Below, in pieces: positions 8,824 to 17,913 of a DNA stretch of 64,000 bases. Origin of the DNA: Acidobacteriota bacterium (GTDB lineage: Bacteria > Acidobacteriota > Terriglobia > Acidiferrales > UBA7541); NCBI GenBank assembly GCA_013289695.1, contig JABCZK010000023.1, positions 1-64,000 on the forward strand. Direction: 5' to 3'. Both the position numbers and the translations under genes were made by a program. The stretch's first letter is position 1; each line of letters opens with the position of its first letter. The notes under the pieces were generated by a model. The model searched no databases. It had not been told where the DNA came from and worked only from the letters and a program-made list of their open reading frames with translations.

Positions 8824-10983
8824 ATGAAACCTTACAACACTGAATGGATCCGCAACGTTGGCATTGTCGGCCACGGCGACACGGGGAAAACCCAGCTAGT
8901 GTCGTCGTTATTGTTCACGGCGGGAATGACGCCGCGGCTGGGGAAAGTCACCGAAGGATCGGCGACCACGGATTGGGACGAAGAAGAGGTGGCGCGGAAG
9001 ATTTCGATCAATACCGGCGTCGCGTATGCCGAATGGCAGGCGCCGGCGCAGCCTGAAAAAACGAAAATTAATCTCCTCGATACTCCGGGCTTTTCGACTT
9101 TCATCAACGAAACCAAATCGTCGCTGATCGCCGCCGATGCTGCGCTGATTCTGGTGGATGCGGCCGCCGGAGTTCAGGTGGTCACGGAAAAAGTGTGGGA
9201 CTACGCCACGGAGTACGATTTGCCGCGCGCGTTTCTGCTGAATTGGATGGACCGCGACCTGGCGAGCTTTGAGCGTGCTCTGGATTCCGTGCAGCGGGTT
9301 TTCGGACGCGGCGTGGTGCCGATTCAATTGCCGATCGGCTGGGAAAAAGGATTTCGCGGCGTGGTGGACCTGATCACCATGAAGGCGCTGATTTACACGC
9401 CGGATGGGAACGGGATCGCCAAAATAGAGGAAATTCCGCAGGCTCTGGCAGACGAAGCGAAGCTAGGTCACGAGACGCTGGTGGAAATGGTGGCCGAAGG
9501 CAACGACGCGTTGATGCAGGAATTTTTCGATCAGGGCACGCTGCCGGTACACGATCTGGTGCTGGGCTTGCGCGAGGCAGTGCTGGCGAAGCGGCTGTTT
9601 CCGGTGATGCTGAGCTCGGCGCTGCACAATATCGGAAGCGACGCGGTGCTGAATCTGATGGTGGCGATTTTTCCATCGCCCGCGGCGCGCGGGAAGATCC
9701 TGTGCCACAAAACCGCCGTCCAAAAAGGGGATCACAAAGGCGAGACGGTGGAGCGCGTGATCAGCGATTCCGGGCCGCTATCCATTTTTGTGTTCAAGAC
9801 GCTGGCGGATCCTTTTGCCGGGCGTATCACTTATTTCAAGGTGATGTCTGGCGTGCTGAAGAATGATGCAACGCTGACGAATTTTAATCGAGGCTCGCAG
9901 GAGCGATTTCAACATATCCAAGTGATGCAGGGGAAAACGGCAACCGAGGTGGGCGAGCTGCACGCGGGCGACATTGGCTCGATCGCGAAATTGAAGGAGA
10001 CCACCACGGGCGAAACCCTGGGCGACAAAAACGCACAGATATTTTGCGCTCCGGCGCGTATTCCGGAGCCTTCGATTACATTTGCAGTGGAACCGAAAAC
10101 GCGCGCGGACGAAGACCGCATTGGTGTGGCGATACACAAAATTCTGGAGGAGGATTTGGCGCTGCGATTTGGGCGCGATCCGCAGACGAAGGAATTTTTG
10201 TTGAGCGGCGCGGGGCAGCAGCATATTGAGGTGGTGGTGGCGAAGCTGCGTAAGCGCTATCACGTGGAATTGATGATTCATCCGCCGAAAGTTCCCTACC
10301 GTGAAACGATTCGCGCGAAGGCTGATGCGGAGGGCAAACACAAGAAGCAGACGGGCGGACACGGGCAGTTTGGATTGTGCCGCATCAAGCTGGAACCGCT
10401 GCCGCGCGGCAAGGGGATTGAGTTCGTGGATGACGTTTTCGGCGGAGCGATTCCCAAGAACTGGATTCCGTCGGTGGAGAAGGGCGTGCGGGATTCGGCC
10501 GAGCGCGGTTACCTGGCGGGATTTCCGGTAGTGGATTTCCGCGTGAGTTTGTACGACGGAAAATATCACGACGTGGATTCCAGCGACATGGCTTTCAAGA
10601 TTGCCGGATCGCTGGCGTTTAAGGAGGCGATGAAGCAGGCGCGGCCGGCATTGCTCGAACCGATCATGCAGGTGGAAGTGTACGCGCCCGATCAGTATTC
10701 GGGCGACTTGATGGGGCATCTCAGCGGACGACGCGGAAAAATCAGCGGCAGCGAAGCGCGCGCCGGGAATGTGGTGATCAAGGCGCTGGTGCCGTTTTCA
10801 GAAATGTTGAGCTATGCGAATGAATTGATTTCGTTGACGCAGGGGCGCGGAAGTTATTCGATGGAATTTTCGCATTACGATTACGTGCCGAATGAGATCG
10901 CGGAAAAAGTAATCGCGGCGCATAAACCGCATCATGCGGGCGACGAGGCCGGCGAGGAGAATGGGCGGTCGGCGTCGGCTTAG
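8824..10983 (+). CDS. Elongation factor G-like GTPase (EF-G paralogue with altered GTPase motifs)
   Basis: This 719-residue protein has the full EF-G architecture: a G domain (about 1-270), domain II, and the C-terminal domains III-V, including the GGHGQFG block of domain IV and the LMGHLSGRRGKISG block of domain V. The GTPase motifs deviate. The P-loop is GHGDTGKT (16-23). Switch I reads RKISI (58-62) where canonical EF-G has RGITI. Switch II is DTPGF (86-90), so the catalytic histidine of DTPGH is Phe. G4 is NWMD (140-143) instead of NKxD. Such changes mark EF-G-like paralogues rather than the housekeeping factor. The start follows a GAGGTGAAAA stretch. It is monocistronic. Its role could be ribosome-linked stress function; this is inference. 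Confidence 0.9.
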   Translation: MKPYNTEWIRNVGIVGHGDTGKTQLVSSLLFTAGMTPRLGKVTEGSATTDWDEEEVARKISINTGVAYAEWQAPAQPEKTKINLLDTPGFSTFINETKSSLIAADAALILVDAAAGVQVVTEKVWDYATEYDLPRAFLLNWMDRDLASFERALDSVQRVFGRGVVPIQLPIGWEKGFRGVVDLITMKALIYTPDGNGIAKIEEIPQALADEAKLGHETLVEMVAEGNDALMQEFFDQGTLPVHDLVLGLREAVLAKRLFPVMLSSALHNIGSDAVLNLMVAIFPSPAARGKILCHKTAVQKGDHKGETVERVISDSGPLSIFVFKTLADPFAGRITYFKVMSGVLKNDATLTNFNRGSQERFQHIQVMQGKTATEVGELHAGDIGSIAKLKETTTGETLGDKNAQIFCAPARIPEPSITFAVEPKTRADEDRIGVAIHKILEEDLALRFGRDPQTKEFLLSGAGQQHIEVVVAKLRKRYHVELMIHPPKVPYRETIRAKADAEGKHKKQTGGHGQFGLCRIKLEPLPRGKGIEFVDDVFGGAIPKNWIPSVEKGVRDSAERGYLAGFPVVDFRVSLYDGKYHDVDSSDMAFKIAGSLAFKEAMKQARPALLEPIMQVEVYAPDQYSGDLMGHLSGRRGKISGSEARAGNVVIKALVPFSEMLSYANELISLTQGRGSYSMEFSHYDYVPNEIAEKVIAAHKPHHAGDEAGEENGRSASA

Positions 10984-11444
10984 TCGGCGGCGCCGGATTT
11001 CGCGCCCGAGTTGTGGTGCGGGATCAGGTGTGCGAAAAATTCACCGATCGCATGCAGCGGTGAGGGTTTGGCTTCGGCGGTAGCCTCGGGCGCTGGCGCC
11101 GGTTGTGCGGTGGTGGCTTGCATAGTTGCGGTTGGCGTTGCTGACGATTGCGCTGCAGTAGGTCGCGGCGTTGTGGATGCGGACGCAGTCTGTGCCGGTC
11201 CGTTGGGCTGATCGGGCTTGGGCTGCACGGCTGCGGTTTGCGTTGGCGCGCTCGTGGAGTTCGCTGGTGCGGGCGCGTTTTGCGCCTTGGGGCCTTGGCC
11301 TTGTTTGTACTGGCCGCCGCGGCCTGCGGCGCCCGCTGGGCAGCCTACGCCGAAACAGGGTCCTGTGACTCGCAGCAAATCGCAGCCTGACAGGCCCGCA
11401 GTTGACATGCACAGAATCAGCACAGCGCTGAGCTTGTTGCTCAC
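10980..11444 (-). CDS. Small Ala/Pro/Thr-rich lipoprotein
   Basis: This 154-residue protein begins with a type II signal sequence ending LSGC, with the lipidated Cys at residue 21. A further short Cys-containing stretch follows, then about 100 residues rich in Ala, Pro, Thr and Gln that look disordered. The GTG start is preceded by AGAGGA at a good distance. The product is probably anchored in a membrane leaflet with a flexible periplasmic tail. I do not recognise the family. The stop overlaps the convergent EF-G-like gene by four bases. Confidence 0.65.
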   Translation of the reverse strand: MSNKLSAVLILCMSTAGLSGCDLLRVTGPCFGVGCPAGAAGRGGQYKQGQGPKAQNAPAPANSTSAPTQTAAVQPKPDQPNGPAQTASASTTPRPTAAQSSATPTATMQATTAQPAPAPEATAEAKPSPLHAIGEFFAHLIPHHNSGAKSGAAD

Positions 11445-11612
11445 GGTTTCCTCTCACCAAAACTGAAAAGGCACAACGAAAGGGGTGAAGGCTATAGCCT
11501 TATGATGGCACGGAAAGTGGGCCGCGAAGGGATTTCCAGCGAAGGTGTAGGCGAAAACACCAGCAAATAGAAGGCGAAACCTGCCTGGCAAGCCGGAAAA
11601 AGCCGCGAATCT

Positions 11613-12191
11613 TCAGGAAAAGCGGGGCAGATAGAACCCTGTGTGGCGGCGGTGTTCTTCGAAGGCCGGGCCAAATTCGGCTGCGAGGAACGATTCTTCC
11701 TTGCGCGCTTTGCGGGTGAATCCGACGAGGAACACGAGGACGGCGAGGAGGCCGCGGTATTCGCCAACCAGGAGGGCGGTGCCGAACGTCGCGAGCAAAA
11801 GGCCGGTGTAGATCGGGTGGCGCATGCGGGCGTAGGGGCCGGAGCGAATGAGCTGGTGGCCTTGTTTGATTTGCACTTCGGCGCTCCAGTCTTTGCCGAT
11901 GGTGCGGCGAGCCCAGATGGCGAAGAGGACCCCGGCGGCGCAGAGGGTGCTGCCCAGCCAGGCGAGCCACGCTTGATCGGAGACAAACCGGTGATTCAAC
12001 GGGCCCCAAATGGGATTTTCCTGGTCGAGCAGGAAGAAACCGGCGGCCATGAAGACGATGTAGAGCATGCGCTCGGCGGGATTCTGGCGCTTCGCGGTTC
12101 TTTTTACGCCGAAAGCGGCGACAAGCCAGTACAGCGCGAACAGGATCCAGGAACCGAAAACTATTTCTGAGGGTGTTACGTTTACGTGCAT
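11613..12191 (-). CDS. Isoprenylcysteine carboxyl methyltransferase family protein
   Basis: This 192-residue protein has four to five membrane segments and an ICMT-type core: HQLIRSGPYARMRHPIYTG with the conserved G-P-Y-x-x-x-R-H-P-x-Y pattern, then two helices and ARKEESFLAAEFGPAFEEHR with the paired glutamates. It should be a SAM-dependent methyltransferase of a membrane-associated acceptor; the substrate is unknown. The frame is open for 62 more codons upstream, but these overlap the divergent gene's promoter region and lack homology, so I chose the ATG at 12191. The ribosome-binding site is weak. Confidence 0.82.
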   Translation of the reverse strand: MHVNVTPSEIVFGSWILFALYWLVAAFGVKRTAKRQNPAERMLYIVFMAAGFFLLDQENPIWGPLNHRFVSDQAWLAWLGSTLCAAGVLFAIWARRTIGKDWSAEVQIKQGHQLIRSGPYARMRHPIYTGLLLATFGTALLVGEYRGLLAVLVFLVGFTRKARKEESFLAAEFGPAFEEHRRHTGFYLPRFS

Positions 12192-12375
12192 TGGTGCGGG
12201 CTCCGGAAAATTTGAGTCGACGAACGAGCGATGCAACGCGTGCGGCGCGGCGCCAGCCATTGTTGCGTACTCTGCACGCTTTGCCAACCGCGTCGTCGCG
12301 GGAAGTGGCGGCGCGTCTCGTTCCGCCATATTGGAGCTTGCGATTCTTTGACCAGCTGCGGCAAGCTGACTCGCC

Positions 12376-13560
12376 ATGAAAAAACCTGCGCAGGGCCGCC
12401 GATTGGCGGATGCGACGATTGCAATTCACGCTGGACAAAACAAATTTCATCTGAGCGCGCCGGTGGGAACTACGATCGCGCGAACCGCAAATTTCACTTT
12501 TGCAAATACCGAAGAATTGAAGTTGTGGGCCGAGGGGAAAAGGCCGGCGTACATCTATACGCGTTATGGGAACCCGACGCTGTCGGTCGCGGAGGCGAAA
12601 ATCGCGGCGCTGGAAGGAGCGGAAGCGGCGATCGTGACGGCTTCGGGGATGGCCGCGATCTCCAGCGCGCTGCTTGCGGTGCTGAAGACCGGCGATGAAG
12701 TGATTGCCACTCAGGCGCTGTACGGCGGGACTTACCGGCTGATGCGCGACGTGTTTCCGCGGATGGGGATTGTGGTGCGTCATGTGGAGACGGATTTGGC
12801 GGGGATCGAGCGGCTGGTGAACCCGCGAACGAAGGTTCTGTACATCGAAACGCCCACGAATCCCACGCTGCGTTTGGTGGACTTGCACCAGGCGATCGCT
12901 TTCGCGAAAGAATGGGATCTGATTTCGCTGATTGATAATACTTTTGCGAGCCCGGTGCTGCAGAAGCCGCTTGGATTGGGCTTCAACCTGGTGTTGCACA
13001 GCGCGACGAAATATCTGGCGGGACACTCGGACGTGATTGCAGGGGCTGCGGCGGGCAGCCACGCGTTGATTGAAAAAATCCGCGACATGATTATTTATTT
13101 GGGCGGGTCGATGGATCCGGAGGCGGCGTTTTTGTTGATTCGCGGGATGAAGACGCTGGAGCTGCGGGTGCGGCGGCAGTGCGAGACGGCTTTGACTATC
13201 GCGCGATTTCTGGAGAAGCATCCGAAGGTGGCGCGGGTGCATTATCCGGGCCTCGGTTCGCACCCGGATCATGCACTGGCGAAGCGGCAGATGAAGGGAT
13301 TTGGGGCGATGATGGCTTTCGATTTGAAGGGCGGGTTGACGGCGGCGCGACGTTTTTGCGATCGCGCGCGAGTGTTTTTGCTGGCGGTAAGCTTGGGCGG
13401 CGTGGAGTCGCTGGTGGTGCTGCCGATGTATTCTTCGCACTACCGTATGTCGGTCGAGGAGTTGCGCGCGGCGGGAGTAGAGCCAGGGACGGTGCGGGTT
13501 TCGATTGGGCTGGAGGATCCGGGGGATTTGATGGCGGATTTGCGGCAGGCGCTTGCTTGA
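12376..13560 (+). CDS. Trans-sulfuration PLP enzyme (cystathionine gamma-synthase / O-acylhomoserine sulfhydrylase family)
   Basis: This 394-residue PLP-dependent enzyme of the Cys/Met metabolism family either joins activated homoserine to cysteine or sulfide, or cleaves cystathionine. Conserved marks are YTRYGNPT (61-68), the ASGMAAIS phosphate-binding segment (89-96), IDNTF (186-190) and HSATKYLAGHSD with the PLP lysine K212. The C-terminal FAVSLGG-equivalent is LLAVSLGGVESL, as in gamma-synthases and lyases. Sequence alone does not separate synthase, lyase and sulfhydrylase. The gene is divergent from the methyltransferase-like gene and has no partner genes. Confidence 0.9.
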   Translation: MKKPAQGRRLADATIAIHAGQNKFHLSAPVGTTIARTANFTFANTEELKLWAEGKRPAYIYTRYGNPTLSVAEAKIAALEGAEAAIVTASGMAAISSALLAVLKTGDEVIATQALYGGTYRLMRDVFPRMGIVVRHVETDLAGIERLVNPRTKVLYIETPTNPTLRLVDLHQAIAFAKEWDLISLIDNTFASPVLQKPLGLGFNLVLHSATKYLAGHSDVIAGAAAGSHALIEKIRDMIIYLGGSMDPEAAFLLIRGMKTLELRVRRQCETALTIARFLEKHPKVARVHYPGLGSHPDHALAKRQMKGFGAMMAFDLKGGLTAARRFCDRARVFLLAVSLGGVESLVVLPMYSSHYRMSVEELRAAGVEPGTVRVSIGLEDPGDLMADLRQALA

Positions 13561-13639
13561 GTCGCGTGAGCTTGTTCGCAGAAAAGCAGAGTGCGCAGAG
13601 AAAGGCCAAAGCGAGAACACTGGATTAGGCTGACGCTGT

Positions 13640-13735
13640 GGCAAGTTGGGGCGCAGCCCTTCGGTCCCGCACTGCGGGATCCGAGGATGAATCGCCCTGC
13701 AGGGCGATTCACAAGCAGCGCCCCTACCGCACGAC
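13640..13735. repeat. Nested triple palindrome in the 13561-13889 spacer
   Basis: A 22-base perfect palindrome covers 13689-13710 (arms GAATCGCCCTG / CAGGGCGATTC). Just to its left TCCCGCA and TGCGGGA form a second hairpin. Both are enclosed by GGGGCGC and GCGCCCC arms near 13648 and 13727. The order suggests one folded unit of about 90 bases of the repeat type seen elsewhere in the window. The rest of the spacer up to the TonB receptor shows no gene. Confidence 0.75.
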
Positions 13736-13889
13736 TGGAGTGCTCGACGTCAACAGCAGCCTGCATCCGCCGCGACAAGTGCCAATTCCGGTTCGACCGG
13801 CTCGATCAGAAGTTGAACTTCGCGCCGATCTGGACCTGGCGCGCGCCCCAGAGAAACGTCACGAATGCCGAGCCCGCCTCGAACAATAG

Positions 13890-16800
13890 CTAGAAGTGGA
13901 GCTTCATTCCGAACTGCAATTGCCTTGCGCCGGTGGTGCCGTCGTTGCGCCCGACTTCAAGACTAGACTGCCCGAAAAGCGCGTCGGTGATGAAATTATC
14001 GGGCTGCTGGAAGTTGGGATGGTTGAAGACATTGTAGTATTCGGAACGGAATTCCACGATGAAACGCTCGGTGAGTTTCGTATTTTTCGCAATGACCATG
14101 TCAAAATTCTTGTAGCCCGGACCATAGAAGGTGTTGCGGTGAACATTTCCCGGGCCACCGAATAGCGGGAACGTAAACAACCCGACGTTGGGTCCGGTTT
14201 GGGTGATGGGCGATGTGACCGGAACGACTGTAGGCGTCGTGCTGAAAGAGGCTCTCTGGGTTGCGCCGGTACCATCGCTGTCTATTCCAGGCGCGAAGAT
14301 GTCGATGGGAAATCCGCTTTGCACCGTGCCGATGCCCGACCACGACCATCCTTCCAGAATCCGGCCGACAATCCCACTGTTCAAGCGATCCTTGCCGCGG
14401 CCGTAAGGAAGCTCGGCGATATAGTTGAACACCAAGCGGTTTCGTACATCGAAGGATGAATTCCCTTTTTCTCGCTTCAACTCAAAGGAATTAGCCGGAA
14501 AGACCGTTTGGCGCTGTTGCGGAAGGAAGGCGTCGCTGGCATCGTCAATGGCATGCGCCCAAGTGTAGTTCACTTGGAACGACATGCCCTTTGAGAACTG
14601 CCGGGTCAGCGAAGTCTGCAGGGCATTGTAGTTCGATTGGGCAATGCTGGACACTTCGTTGGAGTGGAAAGCAGCGCTATTGTTCACGGCGTTGAACGGA
14701 AGCAGGTCAAATTGCTGCCCGATGTAGAGCGCCTCACCTTGAACGCTTTCCTGCTGCGGCGTGGCGGTTGGTGAATCGAAACATCCAATGGTGTTGAGCG
14801 GATTAGTGGGTTGGCAGAACGCCCTTAATTGGGCGACGAGCGCTGGTTGCGGCGCATTCCCGTCAATTACGCGGAGCAGACGGTTGGCCTTGGTGCCGAC
14901 GTAATTGACCTCTGCCACGAAGTGGCCTCCCAATTGCCTTTGGATGCCGAAGTTTCGCTGCTGCACGTAGGGAACACGAAACTGCGGATTAATTGTGGCT
15001 GGGAAAGCCAGCGAGTCGGCCGCGGGAAAATCGGAAAGCGTCGAAGCTGGGGGTGGCTGAGTCGCCGGGATGGGGATATTAGAGATCTGGTCGGCCGCAG
15101 TTGCAGGATTCGTATTGGTAGGATTTTCTCCCGTATATACCGTGTTCACGAACGGCAGTGAAAACGGCGGATTGGCGCGCGTGTCGCCGGTGAGGTTGAA
15201 GAACTGGCGATCGCGAAAATACCCGAATCCGGCGCGAATGGAGGTCTTGCCGTCCTTGAATGGATCCCACGCAAATCCGATCCGAGGTTCGAATCCCTTC
15301 ACATCATTGACATACAGGGGGTTGGAGCCGCCACGGGTGACCTGGACAAACTGAATCGGGCTCGGCCCAGCCAGAGCTTCCGGCGTTGCGCTGGTGAGTT
15401 GATCCCGCACAACCCAAGGAACTCCATCCCATTCGTAGCGCAGGCCGTAGTTTAACGTGAAGTTGGACTTCAATTTGAACTGGTCTTGAACAAAGCCGGA
15501 CATATCGCGTTCGCGGAAACCGCGCTCATCGCTCGGGATGCGGGTCCCGGCAGTGTTGTATAGCTGCGTTTGAGATTCATTCAACACGCCGCCGAGCAGC
15601 CCCCAAACCGCATCCTGAACCGTCGGATTGCTAAAAGGAGTGGCAGCTTGCAGCGCGGATGTGCCGGTATTGGTGAAAATCGCGAAATTCGGAGTTGATC
15701 TGGTGGAGAAATCGTCGAAATCGTTGGAATAGTTGTCGCTGAACTCGTAACCGAATTTGACAGTGTGGCGGCCTTTGATCCAGGTCATATTGTCGCCAAT
15801 CGTGTAGGTTCCGAAGGGGCGATCTTGACCATTGCTATCGCCCAGAGTCACGCAACCGACGGTGGTGAAGCCCGGCAAGGCAAAATCGCGGCCCCGGCCA
15901 AAAGGATCAACGCCGGCAAGGCTCAAGCTGTCGATGATATTCGAGCCATTGCAAGTGAAGTTTTGGAACGAGCGGTTGCCGCTGGCATAAAAGTCGTTCT
16001 GCATGGTGGGCGAAAGTGTGGTGGCGAGATGGCCGCTGAGGCTTTGCGTAAGCCCCGAGAAGGCATCGCCACCGAGCCCCGGAAGAACATTCGTACTCCC
16101 GCCGTTGTCGGTGGACTTATTCGCCAGGTAACGCACGCTAATGGTGTTTCTGGCGCTAATTTTGAAATCGACTTTACCCAAGTAATTGCTGGCATTGAGA
16201 AGGTCTGTATCGCCAAAGAAAAACTGCGATGAGACGCCAGCGACAACATCCTGGCCATTGGGGGCGGGATAGAAATTTAGAATTTTCTGAGTTTGCGGGT
16301 CCAAGGCAAGTTTAAAGGCGTTATTCGCCGAACCTGGCGTGCTGACATTGATATTGACGGGACCCGCTTTTGGATCGGTGTAGGTAAAAATTCCAGTTTT
16401 GAACGCTGCGTCCGGGACGGTGGCGACCGCCGTGGTGGCTGTGGCGAAGCGGTTGCCTTCGTAATTGAAAAAGAAAAATACCTTGTTCTTGACCACGGGA
16501 CCGCCGATGGAAGCGCCGAAGGTATTGCGCACGTAGGGGCTTTGCCTGCCGGTGTCGGGACCGTTAAAGAAGTCCCTGGCGCCCAGAGCGTTCCAGCGGC
16601 CGAAGTAGTACACATCGCCGTGAAACTCATTGGTTCCGCTGCGGGAAATGATATCGACCACGGCACTGGAGTCGCGGCCAAACTCAGGAAGATAGCTGTT
16701 GGAGATAACGCGAAATTCCTCGGTGGCGTCGGGGTTCAAGGTGAGAAGTCCGCTGCCAGGGACGCCAGGGTCGTTATTGTTCGTTCCGTCGAGCATGAAG

Positions 16801-17369
16801 TTGTTGTTGCGATCGCGGCCACCGTTAACGGAGAAGCCGCCGGATCCAGTATTGGTGTAGGTGGTTCCCGGCGTGAGGAGAACGAGCTGATAGGGATCGC
16901 GAAGGATCAAAGGAAGCGCCGCAATTTGTTTCTCGTCCACGACGTTGCTGACCTGAGAATCCGTGGTGTCGATGGGGGCGATGTCGGTGCCCTCGACTGT
17001 CACGGTTACCGACGTGCCGCTGACTTCCAATTTGGCGTCGAGGGTCAGAGCTTGGTCCACGGTGAGCGTCACAGCTGCAAATTTGATGGTCTTGAGACCG
17101 GCTTTCGCAACGGTGATGTCGTAGATTCCGGGCACAAGGCTGGTAACTGAGTAGGTGCCGGTCGTGTCGGTCCGAGTGGCGCGCGTCGCATTCGTCGCCT
17201 CGTTCGAAACGCTGATTTCAGCGTCGGGGACCACGGCACCGGAAACGTCTGTGACAGTGCCGTTAATGGAAGCCGAGGCCTGAGCTTGCAACAGCGACGA
17301 CGCAGCGAGAATTCCCAAAACGATGAAGAAAGTGCCAATGACCTCAAACAGACGGCGACCAACATTCAT
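13890..17369 (-). CDS. Oar-like TonB-dependent outer-membrane receptor with N-terminal carboxypeptidase-regulatory domain
   Basis: This 1159-residue protein has a signal peptide (about 1-33), then a CarboxypepD_reg-like Ig-type domain (INGTVTDVSGAVVPDAEISV; about 35-120), a plug domain with GGFSVNGGRDRNNNFMLDG and ATEEFRVISNSYLPEFGRDS, and a long beta barrel ending in phenylalanine (QFGMKLHF), as outer-membrane proteins do. This is the Oar/TonB architecture expanded in Acidobacteriota, thought to import oligosaccharides or other large nutrients with TonB energy. I chose the ATG at 17369 because GGGAGGGGG lies just before it. No SusD partner is present, so the ligand is unknown. Confidence 0.93.
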   Translation of the reverse strand: MNVGRRLFEVIGTFFIVLGILAASSLLQAQASASINGTVTDVSGAVVPDAEISVSNEATNATRATRTDTTGTYSVTSLVPGIYDITVAKAGLKTIKFAAVTLTVDQALTLDAKLEVSGTSVTVTVEGTDIAPIDTTDSQVSNVVDEKQIAALPLILRDPYQLVLLTPGTTYTNTGSGGFSVNGGRDRNNNFMLDGTNNNDPGVPGSGLLTLNPDATEEFRVISNSYLPEFGRDSSAVVDIISRSGTNEFHGDVYYFGRWNALGARDFFNGPDTGRQSPYVRNTFGASIGGPVVKNKVFFFFNYEGNRFATATTAVATVPDAAFKTGIFTYTDPKAGPVNINVSTPGSANNAFKLALDPQTQKILNFYPAPNGQDVVAGVSSQFFFGDTDLLNASNYLGKVDFKISARNTISVRYLANKSTDNGGSTNVLPGLGGDAFSGLTQSLSGHLATTLSPTMQNDFYASGNRSFQNFTCNGSNIIDSLSLAGVDPFGRGRDFALPGFTTVGCVTLGDSNGQDRPFGTYTIGDNMTWIKGRHTVKFGYEFSDNYSNDFDDFSTRSTPNFAIFTNTGTSALQAATPFSNPTVQDAVWGLLGGVLNESQTQLYNTAGTRIPSDERGFRERDMSGFVQDQFKLKSNFTLNYGLRYEWDGVPWVVRDQLTSATPEALAGPSPIQFVQVTRGGSNPLYVNDVKGFEPRIGFAWDPFKDGKTSIRAGFGYFRDRQFFNLTGDTRANPPFSLPFVNTVYTGENPTNTNPATAADQISNIPIPATQPPPASTLSDFPAADSLAFPATINPQFRVPYVQQRNFGIQRQLGGHFVAEVNYVGTKANRLLRVIDGNAPQPALVAQLRAFCQPTNPLNTIGCFDSPTATPQQESVQGEALYIGQQFDLLPFNAVNNSAAFHSNEVSSIAQSNYNALQTSLTRQFSKGMSFQVNYTWAHAIDDASDAFLPQQRQTVFPANSFELKREKGNSSFDVRNRLVFNYIAELPYGRGKDRLNSGIVGRILEGWSWSGIGTVQSGFPIDIFAPGIDSDGTGATQRASFSTTPTVVPVTSPITQTGPNVGLFTFPLFGGPGNVHRNTFYGPGYKNFDMVIAKNTKLTERFIVEFRSEYYNVFNHPNFQQPDNFITDALFGQSSLEVGRNDGTTGARQLQFGMKLHF

Positions 17370-17913
17370 GCCGATCCCCCTCCCGCTGTCGGGCATGCTC
17401 GCGGACAGCGCGATTGCCTCAACATGCGATGAATGAAGTGGCGATTGCAGCTGGATAGCCAGAGCGTGTCAAAGGCTTGTAACGTTATTAAATATATGAT
17501 TACAAACAATATAGAGTGGGAGCGATGGGAGAATGTAACGGGCTTTCTATGAGCTGTGGGACGGGTTACGGGCAAGGCTACTAGTGTTCGGAAAAATGGA
17601 ATACGCAAATTGGAATGTGCTGGGAAAGGCGATAGAGTGGAGGAGGTGACAGGAAGTTGATTTTTTGCCGATGAGTTTCAGGTGGGGATCGCAGGCGACG
17701 GAAGGGCGGGGTGGATGGGCGATGTCCCGAGTATGACAATGGCTGGTACGGCAAGGCCATTGACCGGGGCGTTGGTAGTTCGTAAGATTCCCGTTACCCC
17801 TGAAAGGGGGTGAACGACGCGGCGCCGCGTTGGATGAAGCCTGCTACGGACCCGAAGTTGCTTCGTAGAATCCTGCGGAGAGGTATCGCGCGTCGCAAGG
17901 ACGGACGAAGACC
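17370..17913. other. 544-base divergent intergenic region with hairpins but no gene
   Basis: The left part has an AT-rich block (17475-17515) that may hold the receptor's promoter, but no boxes with normal spacing stand out. Near the lytic transglycosylase there are three potential hairpins: CCCCT/AGGGG at 17797-17809, the palindrome CGCGGCGCCGCG at about 17818-17829, and CTAC...GTAG enclosing GAAG-TTG-CTTC at about 17844-17868. They would lie in the leader of the downstream mRNA. They match no riboswitch consensus I know. Confidence 0.4.

Noticed and set aside
8235-8843. 202-codon frame upstream of the EF-G-like gene
   Set aside because: It runs through nested inverted repeats, has no motif and overlaps the EF-G start.
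11500-13644. 714-codon open frame on the minus strand
   Set aside because: It runs antisense through the trans-sulfuration gene and the methyltransferase-like gene; its product is Arg/His/Pro-rich with no motif. It is a high-GC shadow frame.
17797-17868. Known riboswitch before the transglycosylase
   Set aside because: The hairpins do not match GEMM, cobalamin, TPP, ydaO or other consensus sequences I know.
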